From Takifugu bimaculatus (Eukaryota > Chordata > Actinopteri > Tetraodontiformes > Tetraodontidae), in contig CP034988.1 of NCBI GenBank assembly GCA_004026145.2, forward strand, positions 12,289,481 to 12,353,480: a stretch of 64,000 nucleotides of DNA, given 5' to 3'. Numbering within the stretch: position 1 is the first letter of the stretch; the number at the start of each line of letters is the position of its first letter. This document shows, one piece after another, positions 25,301 to 40,300 of this stretch. The position numbers and the translations under genes are program-made. Under the pieces are notes generated by a model, which ran no database searches, was not told the origin of the DNA, and worked only from the letters and a program-made list of their open reading frames with translations.

Positions 25301-28300
25301 TGTGCCAGTGATTATGTTCCCTTGGTGCATGTATTTAAGAAAGCCAAGGTCTTTTTGAACACTGTCCTTGCCAATATATCTTTATAAATTCAGAGTGGCT
25401 GGGGCAAAAAAAAAGAAGTCTTTGTATGCATAATGGATTTTGATAAAATTATAATGAATCGCAATGAAAATTCAACCTTCAGACAAAGAGGGAGAGAACA
25501 CAGTCCAAAGATAATTGCACTAATGAAGATATCAATTGCTTTGTGTGACATTGATAACTCATTACCTCCTTGGAGCTCCACAAGGAAGCCTGATGGCCAG
25601 GCGATGAACCCAACCAAAGCAGCGTTACCTCTGGGAGTGGTGGCATCAAAGGTTACAGAGAACGGAGAGTCAGAGGACAGACCCGCCACAATTTCCCCCG
25701 AGAAGCCTTTTTCCTTCCAAAAAGCCTTTAGAGACACACACCAGTCAGGGCATCAGCTTCACTGGATTAACTTCACATTAAGGCTCTACAGCTGTTCTCA
25801 CATATTCATGCCACATTAGAACGAGCAAATCAATGCACTTTTCACATTTTTCATTATATTGTGTATTTCGTGGGCATAAGCTGTGTAGGATAAGCATGCA
25901 GTATCCCAGAAAAGAGCCAAAAGAAATGTGGAAGATTTATAATTATGGTTCCAGGTGACACAAGAGACCAAAGTGAGGCCAAACAGCTCATAAAATATTA
26001 AATATACTGCGTGCTATTTGCGGCCTGGAAGGAACATTTGAAGCATTGTGTAATAAGCAGGGACTCAGGATTGCAAAATTCGGGCAGTTCTGAGATACGA
26101 TGTTGACAAATCAATATTTTAAAGTTAAGCCCTTGGTTTTATCATCATTTAACAATGTTATTTACACCCAAATCAGGAGTGGGATGGGCGTTTTCTCCAT
26201 TTTTCCTTTGTCTGTCTAGCAAATCTAAGCATAAACACCCAATTAGCAACCTTACTGTTGTTCTTTCTTCATAAATGCAGGCTTCTTTAGTAATCATTTA
26301 ATAAATGAATTCACCTTTCCTTAATACATCCTGCCAAGTTAATAGTTTGAAGACATTTAGCTGAGACGGCAAAAGAAAAGCTAAATTTATATCAATCATA
26401 GTGACAAACCAAACTTATTTACATTGCCCCCGCGCTCCCCTTAAGAATAATGAAGGCACAACAGTCTGGCATTATGAATAAACTGATGTAGCAAAAGCAC
26501 TCCAAAAGTTTTCTTTCAGGCCGTTTGGGCCAAACCAATCCATTTTCACGACGCTTCAGCCATCCTGCCAAGGAATACCGTCACCGAGGCTAATTTGAGT
26601 GATCAACAAGCAGAAAGTATGACGGCAGACCTCTCATCAGATCCCAGATCTCAGGAGAAACTCGGGGTAGAAGACACAGCGCACTGTGTGTTGGGCAAGG
26701 CAACAGTTCTGCAAACGTGTCCCATCGGGCTGGATCTTACTCCAGTTGGAAGCCATCCATTCTAGCGTGTTTATGGCAAGGCAACAAAGCTTCTACCTGG
26801 ACTCTTATGACAGTTCCTGTGTATTTCTAACATACAATCAACATTTAGTTTCCCTCGGGCTACATCCGCTGTAGATGCAGCCTATAAAATGCATCAATAA
26901 TGCAGCGACTGCAGGCTGGGTCCAACACCGTTTGAAAATATGAGATTGTGACATGAGGCCTCCCCTCTAAATATAGATCCAACGTAGGCATGAATATATT
27001 CAACTGTTAGTATGTGTGAATCTGTGAATACAAAAACTTTAACAGCACCTTGAATCTGACTGTCTCTCACTTGCCAGTGGAATTATTCTGAGTGTTATTT
27101 TAAAACCGTCACAAGGTCTTTCGTGACAGTTTCCATGCTGATAAAATCCTCATTGAGGCGGACTAGATTTCCCGTTATAAATTGTTTAACGCCTCCCTCA
27201 GGCCGGGGGTTCTATGTCTTGCGGTAAAATAATGGCAGTACAGCAGCGTGGAAAGACGATTTCGACGACTGAAGAAAAGGAAACCATTGTGCTTTTGCTT
27301 TCATTTCCTGCCGTGTGTGTAATAAGAGGTGCTCTTAACCTAATAGTCTTTTTCACAGTACACCACTTTTCTTGTGATAGCGTGAGTACGTGGATGTAAT
27401 TGATGACACTAAACAGCCGCATTTCCTCCAGGTTGTGGCTCAAAATAATAGCTTACAGTTACAATGGCGGTGATGAAATTTGACAAAATGTCTTGCCAGT
27501 GAGAATCAAGATGCTGGGAACAGGGTACTCACGCCACCCTTGGCCTTCTGATTTATGCTATTCGCAAATAACAATTTGATCACTGTCCTCTTGGAGATAG
27601 GATGAAGATCTGCTCTTCTATACCTGACATCATGGTCTCATAAAAGGGTGAACCGCCCACCCAAGTGGATGGATGGATGGATGGATGGATGGATGGATGG
27701 ATGGATGGATGGATGGATGGATGGATGGATGGATGGATGGATGGATGGATGGATGGATGGATGGATGGATGGATGGATGGAGGCAACATCTGCAGCACTG
27801 TGTATGCTGAACAGATGGTGGATCCAGCCTTAAAGATGAATGAGGAGCTCAGACCTCTGAAAAGAGCTCAAAGCAGAGCTGCAATGTAGATGCACACATC
27901 TACATTGAGAGGATGCCCCCCCAGGCATGTTCCAGTATACACGGAGACCCCCACTCCCCCGTGGCAGGACACGCTGGAGCGATATCTCCTGACTGGCTTG
28001 GGAACGCTTTAAGATTCCCTCTGATGAGCTGGAAGTGGCTGGAAAGAGGAACATCTGGGCTTCCCTGCTGAGGCTGCTCCACATTTGGAAGATGAAGATC
28101 AACAACGGGAAAAAAATCCTTTTCCCTTTTAATGATAATAAATAGAATTACGTTTTGACAGCATCCCAGCACCATTCCTCAGCCGGCCTTCAGTGTCATG
28201 CTCTTCACACAGTCAGTTTGAAACATATTATTATTAAAAAAATACAACTATGGCCTGATGACCATAAGATTGTGCATCTAATTTTGAGTATACTTCCATT

Positions 28301-31300
28301 CTTTCCTCCTTCAAATGAAGCAAATGACATCATCATACAGCATTTAAACTGATCGGTCAGAATCCGCTGATGACTGTGTGAAGGCTGTTTGTCGCGCCAC
28401 ACGCAGCAACTTTCTCCTACTTTTGCGGTGGGTGTCTGCAACGTCGTAAACACACGCTTTTAAGCTCAGCAGCTGGTGAGATAGATGTGCAGAAAGAGTA
28501 GGAGGGTGTCAAATATATTTACTGATCAATGCTTTGATCAAACTCCAAATGCGTCCTGGCAGTCCACCAGGGTGTAGCTCTAATAAGCCAGCGCATGAGC
28601 ACTAATGATTTTGTGTTCATTCAAGTAGACAAATATGATCTACTAACAAGGGGTGCAAGCATTTCGTTAATTAATTGTGTTGGTTGTAAACTGCAAAATG
28701 GAAAAGATTAATCAAACTTTTCCTATGCTCAGAGCTCTTTTGAGATCTTTAAGCAACCTGCAGCTCATTAATCAGCTGCTGTTTGCCGCAGGTTTGCTCC
28801 TGTTTATATGGACAGTCGGGGTGACAATGATTTTCCTTCATTTCTGCTGGAGTAGCTGCTGATTGTTATTGTATCCTGGATGAAACTGGATTGCAGGCTG
28901 GGACTTTGAATATACCATTCAGGGATGGCCAAACTCTTCCTTCTCCACTGGTATCGAATCATGTTTTGCTGATATCACATCATCTTCATCTTTCTGCTCC
29001 AGTGGAACCGTCACATTTTAAAGGTAAGTGAAGATTGAAACACCAGTGGTTGTTGTGTTTATCGAAAAGTGAGGCTTTTCTTTTTGCGTGACTCTTTTCT
29101 CTTCAGTGCCTCAACTTGCAGGCAAACCTTTGCAACTTTAGGATGAATGTACAGTATTATTTGAAGAACTTTCTCTCTTTCGTCTTGACTCTTTTATCCC
29201 TTTTGGGGTCAAGGTGCTAGAGCCCATCCCAGCTGCTCCCAGCAGCCCTGAATGAATCCCCATCTTATTGCAGGGCCCTGTGTCAGTATTTGGGGGTTCA
29301 TTACATTGCTCAAGGGTACCCCAGTGATCTCCCTGATCGCTGCTACAGAGCACCTTCCCTGTTTTGTCCGCACAGGAGCTTGAACCAAGAGCCCCTGTTC
29401 CCAGTCCGCTACAGACTGAGCTACCACCGCCCGTTATAAAGAACTGTTCAAGTAATTTTTGCTCAGAAGCGGGCTAAGTTTCAGGGTGCTAAGTGCTCAA
29501 TCGACCTAATAAATCATTCACAGTTATAAAATGAAGACTTTAAGAACTATTTGAGGTTTAGTATCTTGGTCCAGGACTTTTCAGCATATTAAATACGGGG
29601 CTCAGGGATCAAACCACCAACCTTTGTATCTCTGCAACCACCATTTGTGCTATTGAGGCCATATAAGCTTACATCACAGATATGCAGACAAATGCTATCA
29701 CAAGTGCTTATAGCAGTGGGATTTTGTTCAAATTAGTTCCCAAGAGTGATTCATTTCTTGAAAGCATCATCAAGTACTCATGCCTGTTACATGCCAAGGC
29801 TCGGGAAACGGAGCATTGTCATCAAAGACGGTCACTGACTGAGTGGGTGACTCACTCAGCAACTGTTTGTGCCAATCTCAGGGCTTCTTTTAACCAAATC
29901 TGCAACAAAACAATTTGCAACACAAAGATGTGGAGTTGCCCTTTTGATTGGAGCGTGTCTTTTCAGGAAAAGAGAACAAAGACTTGAAAACTATCCAATT
30001 TGTAGGAGTACAAGAGGTTACTAGGGCCACCTGTGACATAAAAAAGAAAGGAGGATTTTTTTATGTTTGTTTAATCACACACTTCAGGAAAGTAGTCGAA
30101 ATGATGTGAATGAAATCAGAATAGAAAATCGAGGAAAAAGGTCAAAATATAATGTCAATAAAAAGGGCATTTTAAGTTTATAACAAAGTGTGAATACTAC
30201 TACTATAAAGTATAATTCAGACTAGGCCTTAGTAGCAATAAATACTTTCCCTTTTAGCTCACAAACACACTGTACTTATCAGTCTTGGGAAGACACTATG
30301 CCTAAAACTTGAAGCTGAAGCTAGCTTTCGATTTGTAGCTTCCTATTCCGCAGCTAAAGAGAAAATGCACTATTAGATTTGTTAAAATTCAAAAAAGGAA
30401 CATTTCACTGACTTGTGGATGTCAGACAAAGTTATTGTGTTACCCAAAATGCCTAAAATGATGGATAATAGGTACAGAAAACTGACACAGTGGTTCAGCA
30501 TGATATACTGTATGTATTTTCCTTAACTTCTCTCTTAGCTGCCAAATAGGAAGCTAGGAGCTGGAAGCTAACTGCAGCGTTGTGTTTTTCAGCATAGTCT
30601 TATCAAATCCCTAATACTGGTAACTACCGTGTGTTTGTGAGCAAAAAATTAGAGTGTTTTTTGTCACTAAAGCCGAGTCAGAGTTTCACCCATATGCCAT
30701 TTTGTAGAAGCAGTCACATTTGCTGGTTGCTATAATCTGAAAAGGTTGACTTTTTTCTTGACAATACATTTTATCTTCTTTTCTCAAAATTGTATTTCAA
30801 CCTATTTTCCTCAACATTTTGACTCTTTTCACAAAGTATACAATGAAAAAAAAAACGTCCTTCTCTCATTTGTCTCATGGGTGACCCTTCTGTAGTAGGT
30901 CTTCAAGGACTTCAAAGTATTTTTCAGGAACTTGCAGGGAACAACCAAGAGCACCATTTATAACTTTTGTCAGTTTCCTTTCCCCAGGAACTCCCTGCAA
31001 GTTCCTGGATAATTCCTTGAGGATCCTAATATATAAATAAATAAATATATATATATATATAGAATTCTGTCTGCCACTTACTGTCTGGTATGTAATTAAG
31101 AATTTTATCATGTGGCCCACAGGCATATTCTGCATGAGAAATCGACGTTGGCTGGGCAGGGCTGGCTGGTATTCGATCTTTGCTGTAAGGAGAAAAAAAA
31201 AGAATAACAGTAATGGACTGCATTTAGATCCACTGGTCAAACCTGGTCATATCTTGTGTGTTTAAACACGTTGCAGAAATCCACAATTCATTGGAGAGGG

Positions 31301-34300
31301 GAAGAAATAAAAACCAAGAATGAGTGAAAATGCATGGTGCACTCGAATAAATGCCCTTATTGATCCAGTTGGTTTTATCTTGACTCGCTGGCTAGCAGTA
31401 ATGGTCTGACCTAATGGTGTGCTGGACTTGTTATGCTCCAGAGTGCTAATCATCACACTTACATCTATAAAGCCTCCATCCTGCTGATGTGGGAGCACTT
31501 AAGTGACTTCATTAGCACAGTTTAAGGTAGCATAGCTTGAGCTGCACGTGCGGGGAAGTCAGGCCACTTCTGTGATTCGCCTGGCGAGGGAAGTGACATC
31601 TGGCTCAAAGCCAGGCTTTTAATGAATGAACCGGTGGAAGATGGGAGACATCGTTTAGAAACTGTCAAGAGCCTGTCAGCAACCTCAAAATGATGCCCTT
31701 AATGCCAAACAAAATTCATGGGCTGGGAGCAGTAAAATTGAAAAACAGTGATATGATAAGTGGCCCTGAACTAATCTGACATGGTCACTTAGATGTTCTA
31801 ATGACAGCACAACTCACATGATGTAAGACCCGTCACGCTTGGTCATGTCCATAATGCCACTTGTCTTGACACTGAAGTTGTCTGGTTTGATAGGAGGACA
31901 AGTCCTTTTACCTCATTAGTCAGGCAGATTTAATTTAGCTAAACAAGACACGCAGCACTCGATATTTGGTCTCTCCTGGATACTTTGGAAACTACAACAT
32001 CCTTCACACAGGAAATCCTGTTTTCTAATCAGTTGGCACCGTGCCAGGGGAAATTCCTATCAACATTTGCAGAAATGTTTCCTAATTAATGCAAGTAAAC
32101 ATGTTTGTCAAGCAGAGAAGATGTTAAATGTTACACCTCAGAGGAACCTCAGCTACCGAGGGTTTAGAATGCCTGTGGATAGAAAAAATATATGTTTTAT
32201 ATACCATTTGGATCTATTTTGAGTATCATTAGGGATCTCCCTGTTTGTGCTTTTAAGAGGAAAGAATATCTTCTGTTTATGGTATTGTTCCTCATTTGAT
32301 CAATATATTAACCCTTTAAGCCCTGTCACCTTTAGGACAAAAACAGTTTAAATGGAAAATTACTATACTGAAAAAAAAAAGAAACAGGACAATGATGTTT
32401 ATTTTCAACTCTTCTTTTTTAGACTCTAACATTCACAAAATAAGTCTCAAAGAAAAAATAAATGACTTTTTTTCCTTTTTAAATACCAGTACTAAGAATG
32501 GAAGAAGCAGCTGAGTCAATGGACACTGGTCTACAACACCCACAGGGGAAAAATCACCAAGTTACGGTGCGTTTTACCCTGACATTTTCTGTCTTTAAAG
32601 GGTTGATGTTTGACATTTGAAGGACACGGATTATTGAACAAAAAACATAAATGTCTAAAATACGAAATATGGAGCTTCACGGAAAAAACAAGGAGATAAA
32701 TGCGAGAAATATTAAGATGAAGTAGATGAAACCCCAGAATTAGAATCCATAGAGATGAAATAATCCACTCCAGACTCTTACAGATAACCCATCAGCAATG
32801 GGGAGTTTACTTATTTCTGGGCAGAAGTGCTCTTGCCCTGTTCTCTGTCTCTATAGAAGAGCTGCACATATTTTAGATGCAGGAATAACACTCGGCCTTT
32901 CTCTCACATTAACAAATTGGTCTTTCACACAAAGCCCCCTTTCCATTAGGCATCAGGCACATTTCAAGTGCTGCCTGTTAATGGGCCAATGTTGCGCTGT
33001 TGAAAACTTTGCCAAGTTCACAAGACGATCTGTGTGACGTCACTTCGGATCCTGAATTGTTTCAGTCAGTGTCCCAGCTTGATGGTTTAACCACAGAGGA
33101 TGAAAGAGGGAAGTCAAAACGGATTTATCCAAGGGACCAAAGTTAAAGTCAAGAGTGCAGCAGGCTTCCTCGAAAAAGGAAATGCAGACACAATTCTCAT
33201 CTGTGCGGTTCTCTGAAGTACTCTCATTTGACAGCTCACCATGGAGCTTTTTGCATTACTCTGTCATCTTAAGAAAACAGCTGCAACTTGAAGGGGGGCC
33301 CACGGCTCCTGAGCAGTCACTGCAATTGCTGATTCAAAACCAACACTTCCACTTCTGAGGACACTGCTTCTCCCCCTGTGACTGCTGATCCATCCATCCA
33401 TCCATCCATCCATCCATCCATCCATCCATCCATCCATCCATCCATCCATCCATCCATCCATCCATCCACCCACCCACCCATCCATCCATCCATCCATGAA
33501 CTTCCATTAAGCTACCAGCTCCCTAAAACACAGTGTTCCCAGTAGTCAGAGGACGGTATTGGAATTCTGTACCAGTTACTTTTCAAAGGGAGGGCCCAGA
33601 TGGTCCTTGTTTATTGTGTCAACAATAGTGAACACACAGCTGACACATCCTTTAATGCATTTAGGCATGGTCAGTTTGACACCCTGATGTTGGCACTGAG
33701 CAGCAAAAATGTGACTGAATGTGGCACAATTGCTGCATATCTCACAAGCAGCTGATCTACGAGGCAGCTCACTTACAGCCACTAACAGAGAATGGCCCAA
33801 AAAGTAAGTAAAAGCAGAAGTTGTCTGAGGGAATGTGTCTGGTTGACGCCAGAGGTCAGTGGAGAATGGTCAGGCTGGCTCGAGCTAATAGATTTGCAGA
33901 GGAGCATCACCGAATGGGAGCAGATGGGCAACACAGGGCTACCGTCAGTAAAGAACAAGAAACTGATGCTACAATTCACACAGGATCTCTAAAATTGGAC
34001 AATAGAAGATTGGAAGGAGGTTTCCTGGCCGGATGAGTCTCAATTTCTGCTGTGACAATTGGATACTTGGGTCAGAATTTGGTGTAAACAGCATGACAGC
34101 AAGGATCCATCTTGCTTCGTATCAGCTGTTAAGGCTGGTGGGTGGATGGGGTGTAATGGTGTGGGACGTATTTTCTTGGTACTCTTAAGGCCTCTTGGAG
34201 ACAGTTGAGTGTCAATGAGCTCAGATCATCTCAAAATGTGTTCTTTAACAAGACCAGGACTTCACTGTACTCAAATGCACCCCAGTCACTGGATCCCCCT

Positions 34301-37300
34301 CCAGCCTTCGGGACATTGCAGGACAGGAGATTTGCATCATGGACGTGCACCCAGCAAATCTGCTATCATGTCAAAAGGTAGGCTAAATCTCTGAGGAATG
34401 GTTCTGGCACATTGTTGAATCTACGCCATGAGGAATTGAGGCACTTCTAAGGGCAAAAGCGCGTCCAGCCTGAATGGAGATAGATTCCATCAGGGTGAAG
34501 CATCACTTTAGTTTCACTGCACTGAAAAATAGCAGAAGCAGCAAATTACATGTGAACTGAAGTGGGGAAAGAATATTTCCCAACTGCAGTGAAATAACCA
34601 AATATGTTGTTTTTTTTAAAAGGCACTGATACGAGGCAGAAATGAAATGCAGCAATTTTTCTACAGTGAAGTCGGCCCATTTTCTTATCCAACTGCAGGT
34701 CCTGAATTCTTAAAAGTTTGACCTTGACATATCCCAAAGAAACATGCATTCAAAAGAATAAAGGGTTGTTGTGTGTTATTCTAGGATTTATTTTTAGCCA
34801 GACTACTTTCTGTCCTCGTGGAAATAGCAGGAAGGACACCTAGGACTTATGAAACGTCTGCCGACTGAGAAACTCTTAAGGCCAAGTATAACAGATTTAC
34901 ACCAGTGTTATTCAACGTAAAGGTCAGAACCAGCCCCGCACTCACTGCAACACTGAGTGAGTGAGAGACGCCAGTGGGGATCCGCTTGAATGCAGAAAAT
35001 AGATTTAAAAAAAAAAAAAAAAGGTTTTACTATGATGGCACCAGAGGAGGAGAAAAGAAACAACAGAGGGAAGGTGCACATCAGCCCAATCACACCATCT
35101 AACAGATCATTTCCATATGTATGAATGTTTGTCTCTTTACCAGAGCAGTAAAATGAATAAATCCAAACACAGTTTAGTCCACTTTGACACTAAAAAAGGG
35201 ATTCGATCGACACATATTATTGTTTTTCCTCTACAAAATTAAGCCTACAGAAGCTGGCTGTTGTCAAGACAGTGTATTTATATTATATTATATATATATA
35301 TATATATAAGAATGTGCTCATCAGGTGACCTTCAAATGTCCTTACTGAATCACTTGAGCCACATGTTGCCAAGATGAAAGTGTAAAACTTTATGCATGTA
35401 TTTTTTTTAAATTCATGTCAACGCTAAACATAACATTAAATGTTAAAGTCAACATTCAAAAAACAAAAATAGCGTGAAGCCTTGCAGTAGCGTAAAAATT
35501 AGCATCCATTTTGTGTTCTGTTTGGTTTGTTGTGGGTCAACACTGCAGGTCAACACACTTTGCAAGTACAAAATAGAGAAATTTAAAACAGAGACTTGTG
35601 AAAAAATAAAAAACTACAACAGACTTTGCCTTTCTGAAAAACAACAACTTGCTGATAGGCGTTAGTTTGCTTTGATGGACTTTGTGTTTGCTGGTAACTC
35701 CAGAGAGACTGTTGCTCAAATCTAATCAAACTAAACCACACACGCTTCCCAGGAAGGAGATTATTAGAGAGTATGAGGGTGAAATGTTATCTCTTTCTGC
35801 CGGGGACTGGCTTTATTCTTTAAATTAACAAACACAAGCGGAGTGACGGCATGTGTGGGATGACTGCAGAGCATAAATCATGCCAACAGCCTCAAGGTTA
35901 TTAAGAAAGACTGTCATTGAGACGCCTGATCATGTCTTAAAGGCTCGTGTTGATGACGTTGAGTCCAACATTACAGCACTGCACGAAAATGGGAACGTCT
36001 GTCAAGGCAAATGTCAAGGGAATTCTCTGTTGCCCCGAATGTGCCTTGAGAGACTGGATTTCCCTGTGAGACCTGCAAACACAGGAAAACACACAAATGC
36101 TTTGTGTTTTCCAGACAGTTTGGGGGCACGGGGCTACAGCTGTGAATCTGGATTTCCCTTTTTTTCATTTCATTATTCTGTGTGAACGCAGTGGTTTGTC
36201 TTTTTTTCCATGCCACACTTTAACTAATAATTGATTAATTGATTAGCTTTAGCTAATATCAATTACTTTCCTTTTCATCAGACCTCTGTAGAGTTAAGCT
36301 TGCCTCTTTTCTCTCTTTTCTTCCTCTTTTTTTCCAGGCTATTTATGTTGCACTCTTGGACCCGAGGGAAAAAAGTGCATCTTGCGATCTCTGAAAAATC
36401 TCTGCTTCCTCGATGTGAAGTTTACTCAGGATGTCTCTAAATAATCCACCTAGTGCCTCCAACCATGTCAGAGGTCAGCAGCATTGCGGCCCCTTGATGG
36501 TAGACCAGATTAAGCTCTTCTAACCTTGACAAGACACAAGTGCTCTTGTCTGCCTCGTGTTTGTCTTTCTGATTTAATTTTCACACTGTTACAGAACTAA
36601 ACACAGATGGGAACGTGCTCCTATTCCTGGTCACTATGGACATGCTAAATTATGTTAATTAATGCGCGCTGTGTTGCCACGGCTCTTGAAGCAGGTAGGA
36701 ATGGACTCTTTCAACACTAATCCCAACCAAACCACTTGTTATGATTGCAGAAGATGATTGATAGGAGCATGTTGTGCAAAAGATCTCTAATGTGGAGATA
36801 AAACAGTGCAGCCAGGCAAAATTTATACCGCAAGAGCAGATAATTTAGCTAGGCTTCAGAAATAATGCCATAGACATGCTAATCTGTGCCCGTGGGTCTG
36901 AGCTCTGTAGGGAAGATTTCCACACTTTCCAGTTTCTGTAGGTTATTTTCTTTGCTTACTGTTGTAAACATTCACGTTATGAAAAAGAGAATACATTTTA
37001 TTACAGAGGCTTCCTGCGATCCTGCAACGTTGCTGTGGCAACCATCTTGAAGACACGGTGCAGCAAAACAAGAAAAAGAAGGACAAAATACCAATAGTGA
37101 GCAGAGGACAGGAGCGATTATAAGGAAAAGTTAGGCCATGAATTGTAGCTGCTCAATGTCTTAACGTTGATCTCATTCATTTCTCATTTATATTAAATGT
37201 GGCAATGTTTTTTGAGTGCTGCCTGTATTTAATTTCAATGTCAGTATTGTAATTTTGGTCATAATATATGTGCAGCCTTCTGTTCTCAAGGTGATCTCTT

Positions 37301-40300
37301 TCCAGAAGCTATGAGAACCGAGCTCTGGCTGCCATGCGTTCTTCACCACAGAACCGGATTCTCTCTCGACTTAACTGTAAATCACTTCATGGATCTGACC
37401 CTGAGTGGCAGCTTTAGTGGCTTTCCTCAGCATATAATCTGGTCATCATTACAGCAGCTCCTCCTCCCGAAAAGAGAGATGGGACACGGTTTGCTTGCCC
37501 GGCTGAGTGTCGTGTCAGGCTGAGATGGAAGTCCTTTTAAGATTATAACCGCCGGAAGATGAATATCTCCATTAATACCCACACAAACACAAACAACAGC
37601 AAGTTAGGCTGCAGCCACCAGTTGGTATTCTTGATAATGAGACTGTTAATTCTGTAAACTTTAACTGGTTCTGAATGTTGCTGTCCTAAATGCATCGACT
37701 GCATATTGTAAAGGCTTAATTTGTGTTTTTATGAGGTCTCAAAATAATGATATTTGTGAGCCCATTTGCACACCTAAGCTCTAGTTTTAAAACTCAATGC
37801 GGGAGAAATATGCCAGTGCTTGTTTCTTCATGCATACCAATCACATATGCAGTAAAACCGAAGGCATCATAAATCACCGAGGTGAGTGAAAGAAGCTGTA
37901 ACAAGAGAAATGGGAAAAAATACTGGCAGGCCTCGTTTAAAAGACGGATGGATGGATGAGTAAGAGGATAAATCCTGCAGGCGCAGAACACAACAAATGT
38001 GACATATTAAAACTGCTTCCTTCAGCCGTCTGTCTTTGCAAATTAATTGGGGATATTCTGCGACAAACAGCGAAAAGAGATGTCACAAAGAAAAAAAACA
38101 TGGACGCTGTGCTCAGGGACAGGAAACTCGGGGCGCCGGGCGCAATTGTGAGGGACAAAACAAGTCCCGATTTTTCGCCTTGTGCAGGAGTTCTGAGGCT
38201 TTGGCTCTATGCACTGAACAAAATGGCCAAATCCTGCCCTACCGGCACCACAGTCCCTTCTGAGATCATCCTTCACCTAACTAAATTGTCTCTTGAGGCT
38301 AGAAGGTTGAAGTCCAGTTGTCTCTCAAAAGGAGGACTGGGAGAGGCCTCAGGGAGCAATCGGGGCTAATATGAGAGCACCTCCCACTCAAGAGAGGAAG
38401 AGAACCTTTATTCTGAGTCCCGGTAAGTGTTAATGAAGCTTCCCATCTCTCACTCACTAGGACTCTTTGATTTCCCCACTTCCATTATATTTCAAATGAA
38501 GCACCTCAGCGCCTTTTTAAAAATGTATCTCTGACATTCCTTAAAAGAGAGGTGGATCCTTGATTGTCCCTACGTTGGGGTTTGAAAGCCCGTCAGAAAG
38601 CCAGCGTCAGTCTCCTCTGCCCACTTTTAAGGCCAGAGCGTGGCACTGTGCCGCCCAAGCCGAACCCTGCTGCATAATTCAACGCAGCCCCGAAACCTGT
38701 CTCATTAAGGAGCCTGGCCGTGTTCCATGGCACCGAGTACGAGACACTAAGCGACAGATCCGCTGCCAGTTTAGCAAACAGGCACAAATATAAAGGAAAC
38801 CGCACTCTGTGTTTCCCGAAGCCTGGAACGCCAAACCGTGTCAACCTCGGCCTCAGACTTCAGACGCCAAACCGCAAACGTGCCGACAGGAATAGTTAAC
38901 AACGGCGACGATGGCAGAAACAAGAGCAACACATTTCCTCCCGTATGAAACTCCGAGTCCTCTGATGCACGTGTTCAGCCAGGATCTATGCAGCAGATAA
39001 CGGAGCCACGCTGCCGTGTTCTACTTTTCAACCAGCTTCAACCACAACTCAGCCGTCACTCTTGACATGATGCATGAATCCGACATCAAAATTTATAATG
39101 GAATGGTTCCAGAAAGCCCATTAGCACATGCATCAATCTCATTAGAATTGCACATAAAAGCAAAATGATTTCCAGCACGGTGCTCAGATTCTCCTTATGG
39201 ATTAGACGTGTTACATGTCTGGAATTCATCAACACGCCATCGTGTTCAACACACCCGGCTGCCTCAACCTCGTGGCAGGGCTCCAGAATTGCTTTTGCTC
39301 CCTTTAGGTGGATTAGAGAACCATCTGAGGCTCCGAGTGCTTTCACTTTTTGTTCCGTGCTGTAGCATGTTCAACACTCCTGCCAGCTTTTTCAGCAAGC
39401 ATATTTGGCTGTGGAGGTTCTGTAAATATCAGTATATCGCAAATTGCCATTAATCAGTGTGTTGTCTGGGGTGTCGGAGCGAGCCGAGCGACTCGCAGCT
39501 CTGCTCATATGTAAGCAGATGGGTGCTAATATGTGTGAGTGAGAGAGTCAGAGATGTTCTCTGACAGGACGTGATATAATGTGAGTAGCGAAAGGCAATT
39601 TTTGAAGCTCTGGATGCGTCTATTTTCGTGAGACTCTGACAAAGCTTGCCAGGTGTCGATTTTGTCTAATCCAAAAAAAAAAAACGTTCTCTGCGAAATA
39701 AAAAATTAAAATAAAATAAAATAAAGCTGCAGGCTAGCATGCATAAGCGAGCACCCACGGGTATGAGTTGGGACGGAAAATATAGAGGATGATATAGGCA
39801 TGGATCACATTAGCATGATTTCTGGAAAGAACAAGTTTGGGCTTGTTAAACAGACAGGATGCACCATCGGGGGTCCTTTCCCTCCTTCGTCACAGGGGAC
39901 AGCCATGACGTGCTTGTCACTTACAAGTTCCCACCACCGACCTTATCACTTTAACCCCCCTATCACGTTAAACATGTCGGCGTTTCTCAGCCCACGTGCC
40001 TGACCTCAGGCAGGATTTCCTTCAGCCCCTCCGCACACTCATGCAAGCAGAGGAGGTTTGAGCTTTTTGATTTGGAGGGAAAGGAGCATATTTGCCTCCC
40101 GCTTGAGTGAGATTCTCATTTGGTGAGTGGATGGAGCCTGGGAGACGCGCACTGACCTGCTAAGTGAGGGGGGCAGGTGACAATCACAGCTCGGCACGAG
40201 TAGGTGTTGGTTTTGGTGCTCACCCTGGCCCACTCAGCATCCTGTCAACACAAAACACTCTCATCTCATCAGCGAGCTCAGCTGTATCAGTGACAAAAGT

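Larger units (their letters stand above)
25726..31081 (-). other. Amine oxidase intron 8
   Basis: 5.4 kb with a (GGAT)n array, an old LINE 3' piece (about 27840-28110) and a tRNA-derived SINE (about 29175-29435). No exon of another gene recognised. Confidence 0.75.
31183..40156 (-). other. Amine oxidase intron 7
   Basis: 9 kb, the longest intron. It holds an (ATCC)n array, a Tc1-like transposase relic (about 33700-34485) and a short TA run (35279-35308). The remainder is unique-looking and I see no exon in it. Confidence 0.75.

Noticed and set aside
29390..29435. Possible tRNA gene (GGTGGTAGCTCAGTCTGTAG)
   Set aside because: Only the A-box/B-box head is tRNA-like; no acceptor stem closes, and a second copy with the same head occurs at 46885-47036, so it is a SINE.
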